Assembly (NCBI RefSeq): GCF_010092505.1 | Contig: NZ_CP048021.1 | Location: forward strand, 806,001-870,000 | DNA from: Virgibacillus sp. MSP4-1 | GTDB lineage: Bacteria > Bacillota > Bacilli > Bacillales > Alkalibacillaceae | Direction: 5' to 3' | DNA length: 64,000 nucleotides | Part shown: piece by piece, positions 18,109 to 28,167 of the stretch | How the letters are laid out: each line of letters opens with the position of its first letter | Numbering within the stretch: the stretch's first letter is position 1 | Notes under the pieces: model-generated | What the model was told of the DNA's origin: nothing | Databases searched by the model: none | Seen by the model: only the letters and a program-made list of their open reading frames with translations | Made by a program: the position numbers and the translations under genes

Positions 18109-18372
18109 TTGAGTTTAAAATTAATTAATATCGGCTTTGGGAATGTTGTATCAGCAAATCGGATTATTTCCATTGTTTCACCAGAATCAGCGCCTGTTAA
18201 GCGTATTATAACGGTTGCGAGAGACAATAATAAATTGATAGATGCTACATATGGAAGACGTACACGTGCAGTCATCGTTGCAGATAGTGATCATGTCATC
18301 CTTTCTGCAGTTCAACCAGAAACAGTTGGTCAACGTGTTATTAGTAATGATGACATGTCGGATGAAGGCTAG
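18109..18372 (+). CDS. remA: Extracellular matrix regulator RemA
   Basis: An 87-residue DNA-binding regulator of the RemA/YlzA family, an activator of biofilm matrix operons and of osmoprotectant genes in B. subtilis. It contains the conserved runs [14 protein letters not shown] and [13 protein letters not shown]. The start is TTG 18109 with GAGGAGG at 18094-18100. It forms a tight operon with gmk (11 bases) and rpoZ. Confidence 0.94.
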   Translation: MSLKLINIGFGNVVSANRIISIVSPESAPVKRIITVARDNNKLIDATYGRRTRAVIVADSDHVILSAVQPETVGQRVISNDDMSDEG

Positions 18373-18383
18373 GAGGCAATAAT

Positions 18384-19004
18384 GTGATTGAGAATAAAGG
18401 TATACTTTTTGTTTTATCTGGCCCATCAGGAGTCGGAAAAGGCACAGTAAGAAAAGCGTTATTTGATCAGTCAACAGATTTGCAATATTCGATTTCTGTT
18501 ACAACACGTAAGCCAAGAAATGGGGAAAAACACGGTGTTGACTACTTCTTTCATGAAAAAGATGAAGTAGAGAAAATGATTGAAGAGAGTAAGCTGCTTG
18601 AGTGGGCAGAATACGTCGGAAATTACTATGGTACCCCAAGAGAATACGTGGAACAGACACTTGAATCAGGGAAGGATGTATTCCTTGAAATCGAAGTTCA
18701 GGGTGCTCTGCAGGTAAAAGAAAATTTTCCAGAGGGGGTCTTTATTTTCCTGTTCCCGCCTAGTCTGGATGAACTGAAAAATCGTATTGTAAACAGGGGC
18801 ACAGAAACAGAGGAGCTGGTTCGAAACCGGCTGTTAGCTGCTAAAGAAGAAATAGAAATGATGGAAGCCTATGATTATGTCGTGATTAATGATACAGTAA
18901 GTCATGCTGTAGAAAAAATAAATTCCATTGTTCAGGCAGAGCATTGTAAAAGAGAACGAATTGCCGAAGAATATAAAAAAGCATTGGAGAGTGATATAGA
19001 ATGA
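18384..19004 (+). CDS. gmk: Guanylate kinase
   Basis: A 206-residue kinase converting GMP to GDP with ATP. The P-loop [10 protein letters not shown] is at about 13-22, followed by [19 protein letters not shown], the GMP-binding region. The start is GTG 18384 with AGGAGG at 18371-18376; the ATG two bases earlier is out of frame and stops at once. Its stop overlaps rpoZ by four bases. Confidence 0.97.
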   Translation: MIENKGILFVLSGPSGVGKGTVRKALFDQSTDLQYSISVTTRKPRNGEKHGVDYFFHEKDEVEKMIEESKLLEWAEYVGNYYGTPREYVEQTLESGKDVFLEIEVQGALQVKENFPEGVFIFLFPPSLDELKNRIVNRGTETEELVRNRLLAAKEEIEMMEAYDYVVINDTVSHAVEKINSIVQAEHCKRERIAEEYKKALESDIE

Positions 19005-19207
19005 TGTTGGAACCTTCTGTGGATGAATTGCTTGAAAAAATCAATTCAAAATATGCCTTAGTTATTCTGTCGGCTAAACGTGCGAGAGAATTACAATTTA
19101 CGGATGATCCGATGATTGAAGAGGTGAAATCCAATAAATTAGTCGGGACTGCCCTGGAAGAAATTCGTGCCGAAAAACTTGAAACGGCTAACCATGACTA
19201 TGAATAA
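19001..19207 (+). CDS. rpoZ: RNA polymerase omega subunit
   Basis: A 68-residue omega subunit that helps assemble RNA polymerase by binding the beta-prime chain. It has the family motif [19 protein letters not shown] near residue 14. It overlaps gmk by an ATGA, and a terminator 18 bases after its stop closes the operon. The two Met codons at the start leave one residue of uncertainty. Confidence 0.95.
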   Translation: MMLEPSVDELLEKINSKYALVILSAKRARELQFTDDPMIEEVKSNKLVGTALEEIRAEKLETANHDYE

Positions 19208-19225
19208 TCACCTATGATTGATTGA

Positions 19226-19256
19226 AATAACAACCTTAACAGGGTTGTTATTTTTT
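19226..19256 (+). terminator. Rho-independent terminator after rpoZ
   Basis: AATAACAACC (19226-19235) pairs with GGTTGTTATT (19243-19252), and the T-run continues to 19256. Confidence 0.9.
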
Positions 19257-19324
19257 GCACTTAATGACATTATTTTGTTCATGGTCTTCTCTATTAAAGG
19301 GCTAAGGAAAGAGGGGAATGAAGG

Positions 19325-20542
19325 ATGTTAAAAGGAAAAAAGGTCGTTTTAGGAGTATCAGGAGGCATTGCCGCTTATAAGGCATGTGCACTGACAAGTA
19401 AGCTTGTCCAGAGAGGAGCCATCGTAAAGGTTATTATGACCGATCATGCGACTCAATTTGTCAGTCCCCTGACATTTCAGGCTTTATCCAGGCAGCCGGT
19501 TTATACGGACACCTTTGATGAAAAGGATCCGGAAAAAATTGCTCACATCGATCTGGCAGATTGGTCCGATCTATTTATTCTTGCTCCGGCAACAGCAAAT
19601 GTGATCGGAAAAGCAGCAAATGGAATAGCAGATGATATGCTGACAACGACACTGCTTGCTACAGAAGCAACTGTGTATGTAGCTCCGGCGATGAATGTGC
19701 ATATGTATGCCCATCCGGCTGTCCAGAAGAATATGCAAACCTTACATGATTTTGGTTACCAATTTATCGAGCCTGGCGAAGGTTTCCTTGCATGTGGTTA
19801 TGTAGGAAAAGGGAGGCTGGAGGAACCTGAATCAATCCTTGATGTGATTCAGGAGCATTTAAGAACGAAAGAATCCTCTTCATATTTCAGTGACAAACAT
19901 ATTTTAGTTACAGCCGGCCCCACCCGGGAATCGATTGATCCTGTCCGATTCTTTACCAATCATTCATCCGGGAAAATGGGCTATGCGATTGCCGAAACGG
20001 CTGCAAAACTGGGCGCGAGCGTTACATTAATATCCGGACCATCCAACCTGGCAGTACCGGATGGAGTCAGACGGATTGAAGTTGAAAGTGCCCGGGACAT
20101 GTATCATGAAGTATTCCGCCATTATGATAAGGCTGATATTGTTATCAAAGCAGCCGCGGTTGCAGATTACCGGCCTAAGGAAACTTTTGATCAAAAGATG
20201 AAAAAGCAGAACGGTTCGCTCGTCATTGAACTGGAGCGGACACAGGATATCTTAAAAGCCTTAGGGGAGAGAAAACAGGAGCATCAATATTTGGTTGGAT
20301 TTGCTGCCGAAACGTCAAATGTGATGGAATATGGCAGGGAAAAGCTCGAAAGAAAAAAACTGGATGCTGTTGTGGTTAACGATGTCAGTCAGGAGAATGC
20401 AGGTTTTTCGGCTGATACAAATGAAGCAGCTTTTATTTCTAAGACAGGAAATCAGCAAAAGCTGCCACTAACCTCAAAAAACAAAATTGCTCAACAGCTA
20501 TTTTCTCTAATTGAGGAGGACTTAAAGGGAGGAGAACAGTGA
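19325..20542 (+). CDS. coaBC: Bifunctional phosphopantothenoylcysteine decarboxylase / synthetase
   Basis: A 405-residue fusion for two steps of coenzyme A synthesis. CoaC (about 1-180) is a flavoprotein with LAPATANVIGKAANGIADD and the substrate motif APAMNVHMY, plus the catalytic Cys in LACGYVGKGR. CoaB (about 190-400) has VTAGPTRESIDPVRFFTN and the KAAAVADYRP motif. It opens the coaBC-priA-fmt-rsmB operon and overlaps priA by four bases. Confidence 0.96.
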   Translation: MLKGKKVVLGVSGGIAAYKACALTSKLVQRGAIVKVIMTDHATQFVSPLTFQALSRQPVYTDTFDEKDPEKIAHIDLADWSDLFILAPATANVIGKAANGIADDMLTTTLLATEATVYVAPAMNVHMYAHPAVQKNMQTLHDFGYQFIEPGEGFLACGYVGKGRLEEPESILDVIQEHLRTKESSSYFSDKHILVTAGPTRESIDPVRFFTNHSSGKMGYAIAETAAKLGASVTLISGPSNLAVPDGVRRIEVESARDMYHEVFRHYDKADIVIKAAAVADYRPKETFDQKMKKQNGSLVIELERTQDILKALGERKQEHQYLVGFAAETSNVMEYGREKLERKKLDAVVVNDVSQENAGFSADTNEAAFISKTGNQQKLPLTSKNKIAQQLFSLIEEDLKGGEQ

Positions 20543-22947
20543 AAATTGCAAGTGTAATTGTTGATGTCCCTTCCATGGCTATTGATCATGTGTTTGATTA
20601 TCTAATTCCTGATCAATATAAAGACAGTCTGGAAGAGGGAATGAGGGTCATTATTCCTTTTGGACCGAGAAAGGTCATGGGCTTTGTTATTGATATCAAA
20701 ACGAATACAGAAGTGAAAGAATTAAAAGAAATTGACGAAGTTCTGGATTACACACCTGTTCTGACAAAGGAACTTTTGCAATTGGGAACATGGATTGCCA
20801 ATCGGACTTTGAGCTTCCAGATAACCTCATTACAAGTGATGATCCCTCAGATACTGAAGGCTAAATATAAAAAAGAATTGTGGCTCCTGGCTGAGGAGGA
20901 AGAGCTGTCTGAACCCTTACAGACACTATTTGCCGGGCGGGTTATGGTGACATTTGAGGAGATAGAAGAACGGAACATTCCATATATTAAAATTCGTACT
21001 GCAGTCAAAGATGGTTTGGCTGAGGTTAGATATGTCGTCAAAAGTAAAGAAACCAGAAAGAAAATGACCTGGGCAGAACCGGCGGATGCTCTTCAGTTAG
21101 AAGAAGGATTCATGGAACTTTCCAATCAGGCCAAAAAACAGAAAGCCATCATCGAATACTTTCTTGAGAATCCTGAGCCCATTCTTTTAAAACAATTGTT
21201 AAATAAGCTCCATACATCCCGGTCGACCATTCAGTCATTAGTGAGTCGGGGTTTGATTCGCTTATATGAAAAAGAGGTTTACAGGGATCCTTATGAAAAT
21301 CGTGATTTTGAAAGAACCAAACCTTTACCTTTAACAGAGGAACAAGCGAAAGCGATAAAGCCTGTTCACCAGACGATGGATCATCATGAGCATGAGGTTT
21401 TCCTGCTCCATGGTGTTACAGGAAGTGGAAAGACCGAGGTTTATCTGCAGTCGATTCAGAATGCCCTAGATAAAGGACAGGAAGCGATTGTGCTGGTGCC
21501 GGAAATTTCCTTAACTCCTCAAATGGTACAGCGCTTTAAAGGGCGATTTGGCTCAGATGTAGCTGTGATGCACAGTGGGTTATCCGCTGGAGAAAAATTT
21601 GATGAGTGGCGGAAAGTTCAGCGTAAGGAAGTCCGTGTGGTCGTAGGGGCCCGGTCGGCTATCTTTGCTCCTTTTGAAAATCTGGGTATTATTATCATTG
21701 ATGAAGAGCATGAAAACAGCTATAAACAGGACGATACCCCTCGTTATCATGCACGTGATATAGCGATTTTCCGGGGAGAGTATCACCATTGCCCTGTTAT
21801 TCTCGGAAGTGCGACGCCAACTCTGGAATCTTTTGCACGAGCGAAAAAGGGCGTTTATCATTTGCTTACATTGTCTAAACGGATGAACAAACAAAGCATG
21901 CCTGAGGTTGAAATTGTTGATATGCGGGATGAACTTCACCAGGGGAATCGTTCCATGTTTTCCTTTCCGCTACAGGAACGTATTCGTGAGCGTTTAGAGC
22001 GAAAAGAACAAATTGTCCTACTTTTAAATCGCAGAGGGTATTCAACCTTTGTCATTTGCCGGGATTGCGGAACGACCATGCAGTGTCCCCATTGTGATAT
22101 TTCCTTAACCTATCACAGAAAGCAGGAGAGGTTAAAATGTCATTATTGCTCCTATGAAATTCCTATGCCACAGGTGTGTCCCGATTGTGGCAGTGACTCT
22201 ATCCGCTATTTCGGTACAGGAACACAAAAAGTGGAGGAGTCGCTACAGCAGACATTCCCTGAAGCCGGAATTATTCGAATGGATGTGGATACTACACGGA
22301 GGAAGGGCTCCCATGAAAAACTATTAAATCAGTTCAGGGAGAAAAAAGCGGATATTTTATTGGGGACGCAAATGATCGCAAAAGGACTTGATTTTAGTAA
22401 TGTTACATTAGTAGGCGTGCTTGCTGCTGATTCCATGTTACATATTCCGGACTTTCGCTCAGCTGAAAAAACCTTTCAATTATTAACACAGGTTAGTGGC
22501 AGAGCCGGCCGTCATGAATTACCTGGCGAGGTGGTCGTTCAATCTTACACGCCGGATCACTACAGTATTGAAATGGCCAGTCAGTATCAATTTGAGCCCT
22601 TTTTTCAATATGAAATGAAAATGAGAAAAAGATTTAACTATCCACCCTATTATTTCCTGGCTTTAGTAACGGTTTCCCATCCCAATCATGCCTATGCCGT
22701 TCAGGTTACCCAGAAAATTGTAAAAGCCTTACACCAGATGTGCATGAATCGTACACAGATTATGGGACCCACACCATCGCCGATTACAAGGATTAAAAAT
22801 AGATATCGCTATCAATGCATGATAAAATACAAAAATGAACCAGGTCTGTATGAGAATATGAAGAAAATCATTCAGCAATATGAAAAAGAAATTCAGACAA
22901 AGAATTTACAAATATCTGTTGACTTTCAACCAACGCAAATGATGTAA
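20539..22947 (+). CDS. priA: Primosomal replication restart helicase PriA
   Basis: An 802-residue superfamily 2 helicase that reloads the replisome at stalled forks. After the N-terminal 3'-DNA-binding domain come Walker A GVTGSGKT (292-299), the Walker B DEEH box ([15 protein letters not shown]) and a cysteine-rich zinc region with four CxxC pairs ([21 protein letters not shown]). The start is GTG 20539, overlapping the coaBC stop. B. subtilis carries def next; here fmt follows directly after 16 bases. Confidence 0.95.
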   Translation: MKIASVIVDVPSMAIDHVFDYLIPDQYKDSLEEGMRVIIPFGPRKVMGFVIDIKTNTEVKELKEIDEVLDYTPVLTKELLQLGTWIANRTLSFQITSLQVMIPQILKAKYKKELWLLAEEEELSEPLQTLFAGRVMVTFEEIEERNIPYIKIRTAVKDGLAEVRYVVKSKETRKKMTWAEPADALQLEEGFMELSNQAKKQKAIIEYFLENPEPILLKQLLNKLHTSRSTIQSLVSRGLIRLYEKEVYRDPYENRDFERTKPLPLTEEQAKAIKPVHQTMDHHEHEVFLLHGVTGSGKTEVYLQSIQNALDKGQEAIVLVPEISLTPQMVQRFKGRFGSDVAVMHSGLSAGEKFDEWRKVQRKEVRVVVGARSAIFAPFENLGIIIIDEEHENSYKQDDTPRYHARDIAIFRGEYHHCPVILGSATPTLESFARAKKGVYHLLTLSKRMNKQSMPEVEIVDMRDELHQGNRSMFSFPLQERIRERLERKEQIVLLLNRRGYSTFVICRDCGTTMQCPHCDISLTYHRKQERLKCHYCSYEIPMPQVCPDCGSDSIRYFGTGTQKVEESLQQTFPEAGIIRMDVDTTRRKGSHEKLLNQFREKKADILLGTQMIAKGLDFSNVTLVGVLAADSMLHIPDFRSAEKTFQLLTQVSGRAGRHELPGEVVVQSYTPDHYSIEMASQYQFEPFFQYEMKMRKRFNYPPYYFLALVTVSHPNHAYAVQVTQKIVKALHQMCMNRTQIMGPTPSPITRIKNRYRYQCMIKYKNEPGLYENMKKIIQQYEKEIQTKNLQISVDFQPTQMM

Positions 22948-22963
22948 AAGGAGTGACCACCAA

Positions 22964-23905
22964 ATGACAAAACGAATCGTATTTATGGGGACCCCGGACT
23001 TTGCCGTTCCTGTCCTGCAATCGATTATCCAAGAAGGCTATGAAGTGGCGGCAGTCGTTACCCAGCCAGATCGGCCCAAGGGGAGAAAGCGTGTATTAAC
23101 CCCGCCACCGGTAAAGGCCGAAGCTGAGAAGCATCATATTCCTGTCATCCAGCCGGAGAAAATCAAACATGAATATGACAAGGTGCTTGATTACCGCCCT
23201 GACCTTATTGTCACAGCTGCCTTTGGTCAGATTCTGCCTAAGGAATTACTTGATGAGCCCGAGTACGGATGTATTAATGTACACGCTTCTTTACTTCCGG
23301 AATTAAGAGGTGGTGCGCCTATTCATTATGCAATTTTAGAGGGCAAACAAGAAACTGGCGTCACCATTATGTATATGGTAGAGGCCCTGGATGCAGGTGA
23401 TATGTTAGCGAAAGTCAGAGTACCTATTGATGAAAAAGATCATGTCGGGTTGCTGCATGACAAGCTGGCTGATGCCGGTGCCAGGCTCTTAATTGAAACT
23501 TTGCCTGAAATCTTTAATCGATCCATTGAACCTGAAAAACAGAATCATGAACAGGCCACATTTGCTTATAATATTAAACGGGAACAGGAAAGAATAATAT
23601 GGAATCAGTCACAGGAAGAAGTCTATAACCATATTCGCGGTCTCCACCCCTGGCCAGTGGCATCGACTTCGCTTAACGGAAAAAATTTAAAAATCTGGTG
23701 GGGGGATAAGGTTGAAGCCACTTTTCACGAAACTCCCGGTACGATAAGTGAAGTGGATGATGACGGATTTACAGTCGTATGCGGAGATCAAAAAGGAATT
23801 CGCATTACAGACCTTCAGCCTGCAGGAAAAAAACGGATGAATGCGGAGTCCTTTTTACGTGGTGCAGGAAGTGATCTTACAAAAGGAGACAGGTTAGGAG
23901 AGTAA
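22964..23905 (+). CDS. fmt: Methionyl-tRNA formyltransferase
   Basis: A 313-residue enzyme that formylates Met-tRNAi using 10-formyltetrahydrofolate. The catalytic domain has the signature [19 protein letters not shown] with the key Asn, His and Asp residues, and the C-terminal OB-like domain spans about 210-305. ATG 22964 follows AAAGGAGTG. It is one base from rsmB. The partner deformylase gene def is not in this cluster, unlike B. subtilis. Confidence 0.96.
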   Translation: MTKRIVFMGTPDFAVPVLQSIIQEGYEVAAVVTQPDRPKGRKRVLTPPPVKAEAEKHHIPVIQPEKIKHEYDKVLDYRPDLIVTAAFGQILPKELLDEPEYGCINVHASLLPELRGGAPIHYAILEGKQETGVTIMYMVEALDAGDMLAKVRVPIDEKDHVGLLHDKLADAGARLLIETLPEIFNRSIEPEKQNHEQATFAYNIKREQERIIWNQSQEEVYNHIRGLHPWPVASTSLNGKNLKIWWGDKVEATFHETPGTISEVDDDGFTVVCGDQKGIRITDLQPAGKKRMNAESFLRGAGSDLTKGDRLGE

Positions 23906-23906
23906 C

Positions 23907-25247
23907 ATGGCACAAAAAACAGTACGTGAAGCAGCTTTAAATATATTAGTACGCGTTGGACAAGGTGGCGGCTACAGTCACTTACTCATTCAGCAGGAAA
24001 TAAAAAAGGATGATCTGAATCAGAAAGATGTTTCTCTGCTTACTGAGCTGGTCTACGGAACGCTGCAGCGAAGAGACACCCTTGCTTTTTTTCTTAAACC
24101 ATTCGTTCGAAAGCGTGTAAAACCCTGGGTAAGATGGCTTTTGTATTTGGCCATTTACCAGATGCATTATCTGGAACGGGTTCCCGATCATGCGATTATT
24201 TATGAAGCTGTGGAGCTGGCGAAGAAAAAAGGCGGTAAAAGTTTAAGTTCATTTGTCAATGGTGTCCTGCGAAATGTTCAACGAAAGGGAGTCCCTTCCT
24301 TTGAATCCATTGAGGACCCGGTAAAACGTCTGGCTGTCGAAACGAGTCATCCCGAATGGCTGGTGAAACGGTTTGTCAAGTGGTATGGATTTGATATTGC
24401 ACGGTCCATGTGTCTCAGAAACTTACATGATAAGGATGTTTCCGTTCGTGTACAATCCACAAAAATGAGTCGTGAGGATGCAATAAAACGTCTTGAAGAG
24501 GATGGCTTTGAGGTGAAACGCTCCCGCTTATCGTCACAGGGAATCATTGTAAAAAGCGGAAACATTTTTCGTCATCCATTATTTAAAGAACATTTCACCG
24601 TTCAGGATGAGAGCTCAATGTTAGTGGGTGAAATGATGGATGTGGAGCCCGGGATGTTTGTACTTGATGCTTGCAGTGCTCCAGGCGGGAAAACAACCCA
24701 CATTGCGGAAAAGATGAAAGATAATGGCGAAATTCATGCCTATGATCTCCACGCAAAAAAAGCGAAACTAGTAGAAGAAAAAGCCGAGGATCTTGGACTG
24801 AGTATTATAACTGCCAAAGCTGCCGACAGCCGTACACTGCCTGATATTTATGAAAAAGAAACTTTTGACCGTATTCTATTGGACGCACCCTGTTCAGGAT
24901 TGGGCGTTTTACGTGGTAAACCTGATATTAAGTATCAGAAATCAGCAGAGGATGTTACCAATTTAGCTGGAATACAGACCGATTTACTTGAGGCCGTTGC
25001 ACCGCTTTTAAGGACCGGTGGAAAGCTTGTTTACAGCACATGCACTGTTGATAAGGAAGAAAATGAGCATGTTATTCAGCAATTTTTGAACAACCATCCT
25101 GAATACAAAATCGATCCATCTTTTCAGGAATCCCTGCCAGTTGTTTGCAGAGAATTAAACGGTTTGTCACAATGGGGACTCCAGCTTTTTCCCCAGGATT
25201 TAGATACAGATGGATTTTTCTTAACAAGATTCATCAAAAAATCATAA
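23907..25247 (+). CDS. rsmB: 16S rRNA m5C967 methyltransferase RsmB
   Basis: A 446-residue protein with an N-terminal NusB-like RNA-binding domain (about 1-140) and a C-terminal NOP2/Sun methyltransferase domain. The SAM site DACSAPGGKTTH is near 253, and the two catalytic cysteines lie in DAPCSGLGVLR and YSTCTVDKEENE. It ends the coaBC operon. rlmN, next in B. subtilis, is missing; only about 145 bases separate rsmB from prpC. Confidence 0.95.
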   Translation: MAQKTVREAALNILVRVGQGGGYSHLLIQQEIKKDDLNQKDVSLLTELVYGTLQRRDTLAFFLKPFVRKRVKPWVRWLLYLAIYQMHYLERVPDHAIIYEAVELAKKKGGKSLSSFVNGVLRNVQRKGVPSFESIEDPVKRLAVETSHPEWLVKRFVKWYGFDIARSMCLRNLHDKDVSVRVQSTKMSREDAIKRLEEDGFEVKRSRLSSQGIIVKSGNIFRHPLFKEHFTVQDESSMLVGEMMDVEPGMFVLDACSAPGGKTTHIAEKMKDNGEIHAYDLHAKKAKLVEEKAEDLGLSIITAKAADSRTLPDIYEKETFDRILLDAPCSGLGVLRGKPDIKYQKSAEDVTNLAGIQTDLLEAVAPLLRTGGKLVYSTCTVDKEENEHVIQQFLNNHPEYKIDPSFQESLPVVCRELNGLSQWGLQLFPQDLDTDGFFLTRFIKKS

Positions 25248-25258
25248 ATATGGTATTC

Positions 25259-25366
25259 TATAATAGATGGATATTGAGGAGAGTTTAGGTTTTAGATTTT
25301 TTGTAAGCTTATCCTGAACAGCGAAATCATGATAGTGCCAGGAGCTTATCATTTAACTGGATAAGC
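25259..25366 (+). promoter_or_regulatory. Possible promoter and folded leader of the prpC operon
   Basis: A TATAAT at 25259-25264 lacks a good -35 box. Downstream, GCTTATCC (25307-25314) and GCTTATC (25344-25350) can each pair with the single GGATAAGC (25359-25366), and CCTG (25313-25316) with CAGG (25339-25342). These pairings exclude one another. No T-run follows. Confidence 0.35.
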
Positions 25367-25392
25367 ATGTAAGAAAAGACGGGGTGATACGA

Positions 25393-26145
25393 GTGTTAGG
25401 AAATTTTCTAACCCATACAGGGCATGTCAGAAGTCATAATGAAGACTCAGGTGGAATTTATTTTAATCAGCAAAATCAAATGCTTGCGATTGTTGCTGAT
25501 GGAATGGGGGGACACAGTGCAGGTGATGTAGCCAGTTCCCTCGCAACGACAGAACTACATAATAGATGGAAGAACACAGCATTCATCACATCACCCGACG
25601 AAGCACAGACATGGCTTGAAGATCAAATCAGGGATATTAATCAGATTATTTTACAGTATGCAATTGATCATGAAGAGTGTAAAGGAATGGGAACTACCAT
25701 TGTTGCAGCCGTTTGTGCAGATGAGTTCATTACAATCGCCCATATTGGAGACAGCAGATGTTACTTGTCAAACAGTAACGGTTTCTCTCAAGTAACAGAA
25801 GACCACTCCCTTGTAAACGAGCTTGTGAGAACGGGACAGTTGTCTCCTGAAGATGCGGAACATCATCCGAGAAAGAATGTTCTCCTGAAAGCCTTGGGAA
25901 CAGAGAAGGATGTGGAAATCGACACCAAAACCATCACTTGGGATTCTGGAAATTATTTAGTATTATGTTCCGATGGTTTGACAAATAAGGTGGAAGATCA
26001 TGAGCTTCATCAATATATTATAGAGGCTGATTCGATTGAAGAGTCCATGAGAAGTCTGATTGATCTGGCCAATGAACGAGGCGGAGAGGATAATATTTCT
26101 TTAGCTATTGTACAAAATTCCCCTCAAGAGAAAGAGGGTGAATAA
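25393..26145 (+). CDS. prpC: PP2C-type serine/threonine phosphatase PrpC
   Basis: A 250-residue metal-dependent phosphatase that reverses PrkC phosphorylation. PP2C motifs in order: HNEDS, DGMGGH with Asp36, GMGTTIV, HIGDSRCYL, CSDGLTNK and GGEDNISL. The start is GTG 25393; the GTG at 25384 lies within the binding site GGGGTGAT. It is two bases from prkC, and the pair with rsgA, rpe and thiN forms one operon as in B. subtilis. Confidence 0.95.
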   Translation: MLGNFLTHTGHVRSHNEDSGGIYFNQQNQMLAIVADGMGGHSAGDVASSLATTELHNRWKNTAFITSPDEAQTWLEDQIRDINQIILQYAIDHEECKGMGTTIVAAVCADEFITIAHIGDSRCYLSNSNGFSQVTEDHSLVNELVRTGQLSPEDAEHHPRKNVLLKALGTEKDVEIDTKTITWDSGNYLVLCSDGLTNKVEDHELHQYIIEADSIEESMRSLIDLANERGGEDNISLAIVQNSPQEKEGE

Positions 26146-26147
26146 AC

Positions 26148-28163
26148 GTGTTTGAAGGACAAGTCTTAAATGATCGTTATAAAATACTGAATGCAATAGG
26201 TGGCGGGGGAATGGCTAATGTTTATCTCGCCCATGATACCATTCTTGATCGTAAGGTTGCCATTAAGGCTTTACGGATGGAATACGCCCATGATGAAGAG
26301 TTTATTGAAAGGTTCAGGCGTGAAGCCCAATCAACCATCAGCCTGTCACATCCAAATATCGTAAGTATATATGATGTAGGGGAAGAAGATGACAATGACA
26401 ACATCTATTATATTGTCATGGAATATGTAAAAGGAATGACTCTTAAACAATATATCCAGCAGTATGGGCCTCTTCCTGCAGAGGAAGCTGTGGATGTCAT
26501 GAAGCAGATTACTTCTGCCATTAGTCATGCCCATCATAATGAAATTATTCACAGAGATATCAAGCCTCAAAATATCCTGATTGATAATAAAGGAAATGCT
26601 AAAGTCACAGACTTCGGAATTGCTATGGCGCTTAGTCATACAAGTGTTACCCAGACGAACTCAATTCTGGGCTCTGTTCATTATCTGTCGCCCGAACAGG
26701 CCAGAGGGGGTACAGCCATCAAAAAATCTGATATCTATTCATTAGGTATTGTATTTTTTGAAATGCTGACAGGAAGACTCCCATTTTCAGGGGAATCAGC
26801 TGTATCTATTGCGTTAAAGCATTTACAAAGTCAAACACCGTCTGTACGCAGATGGATTCCTGATATTCCTCAGAGTGTTGAAAATGTTGTATTAAAGGCG
26901 ACAGCCAAAAATCCTTTTCATCGCTATGAAAATACTGCTCAAATTGAAGAAGATTTGGCGACGGTGTTGCTCCCGAGCCGGATGAATGAAGAAAAATTCT
27001 CACCTCCTGAAGAAGAAGGAGAAGAAACGAAAGCAATCCCCGTAATCCCGAATGATCACCAACTGGCCGGCAATCATAACGGGGACACGGTGATTCATAA
27101 GAAAACCGAGTCGGAAACTGAAGAGGAACCAAAAAAGAAGAAAAGGAACTGGAAGGCATGGACCTTCTCGATCTTAGGCGTTTTACTTGCAGCCGCTATA
27201 TTTTCCATCTTTGTTTTACCTAAATTGCTAATGCCGGATGAAGTCGAAGTTATGGATGTTTCCGGACTAACTTATGAAGAAGCTGTGAATCGACTGAATG
27301 AACTGGATGTGGAAATTGATCATGACCAGGAAAATTCTGAGGAAATTGAAGAAGGTAAAGTTATTGAAACAGATCCGGAAGCAGGATCCATTATCAGGGA
27401 AGGTACAACTGTAACCATTATTACCAGCTTAGGACCCGAAAAAGAAGCTTTTGGTGATTACGTTGGTGAGCAATATGACCAGGTGAAACAAATCCTCGAA
27501 GGTTTGGGCTATGATGATATTAAAAAATTTAATGTAGAATCCGAAAAACCTGAGGGTGAGATCATTTCACAGGATCCGGAGGGTGAAGCTCCCGTTATTC
27601 CAGAGGATACTTCTGTAAGATTTGAGGTTAGCAGCGGCCCCCCTATGGTAACAATACCTTCTTTTAAAGGATCAGCGTTAGAGGAAGTCGATCAATTTAT
27701 CAGCAACAACAACTTAGTTATGTCTTCAGAACCTGAGGAAGAGTACTCCGCTGAGGTGAAAGAAGGACATGTTATTCGTCAGGATCCTGCTCCAGAAGAG
27801 GAAGTGGAGGAAGGTACTGAAATTTCTGTAGTGATTTCAAAAGGTCCGAAACCAAAGCCTGAAACCAATTCTGTTGAATATACAGTAGAGGTCAGTCAGA
27901 GTAATGGAAATGGAAATGAAAATGAAAATAATGATGACTCTGGTAAAAAACAGGAACCAGAGCCTGTAAAGGTCGAAATTTATATAGAGGATATGAATAA
28001 CGATGGTTCTGTTCCATACAAAAGCGAAGAGATTACGAGTACGAAGACCTATAAATTTGACGTAGTCGTAGCTCCAGGAAAGACAGGCAGCTACCGCATC
28101 CTCGTTGATGGAAATGTAGTCGATACGAATACATTCACGAATAATCCAGAAGGTGGAGATTAA
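26148..28163 (+). CDS. prkC: PASTA-domain serine/threonine kinase PrkC
   Basis: A 671-residue membrane kinase that senses muropeptides and cell-wall state. The kinase domain (about 1-270) has Lys40 in VAIKAL, catalytic Asp137 in HRDIKPQN and Asp155 in TDFGIA. A Lys-rich juxtamembrane stretch leads to a transmembrane helix (about 338-360). Three PASTA repeats follow (about 365-570), each acidic. The tail beyond 575 has an Asn/Gly/Glu-rich linker and a small beta-type domain. The start is GTG 26148. Signals include exit from spore dormancy in B. subtilis. Confidence 0.95.
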   Translation: MFEGQVLNDRYKILNAIGGGGMANVYLAHDTILDRKVAIKALRMEYAHDEEFIERFRREAQSTISLSHPNIVSIYDVGEEDDNDNIYYIVMEYVKGMTLKQYIQQYGPLPAEEAVDVMKQITSAISHAHHNEIIHRDIKPQNILIDNKGNAKVTDFGIAMALSHTSVTQTNSILGSVHYLSPEQARGGTAIKKSDIYSLGIVFFEMLTGRLPFSGESAVSIALKHLQSQTPSVRRWIPDIPQSVENVVLKATAKNPFHRYENTAQIEEDLATVLLPSRMNEEKFSPPEEEGEETKAIPVIPNDHQLAGNHNGDTVIHKKTESETEEEPKKKKRNWKAWTFSILGVLLAAAIFSIFVLPKLLMPDEVEVMDVSGLTYEEAVNRLNELDVEIDHDQENSEEIEEGKVIETDPEAGSIIREGTTVTIITSLGPEKEAFGDYVGEQYDQVKQILEGLGYDDIKKFNVESEKPEGEIISQDPEGEAPVIPEDTSVRFEVSSGPPMVTIPSFKGSALEEVDQFISNNNLVMSSEPEEEYSAEVKEGHVIRQDPAPEEEVEEGTEISVVISKGPKPKPETNSVEYTVEVSQSNGNGNENENNDDSGKKQEPEPVKVEIYIEDMNNDGSVPYKSEEITSTKTYKFDVVVAPGKTGSYRILVDGNVVDTNTFTNNPEGGD

Positions 28164-28167
28164 GTAC

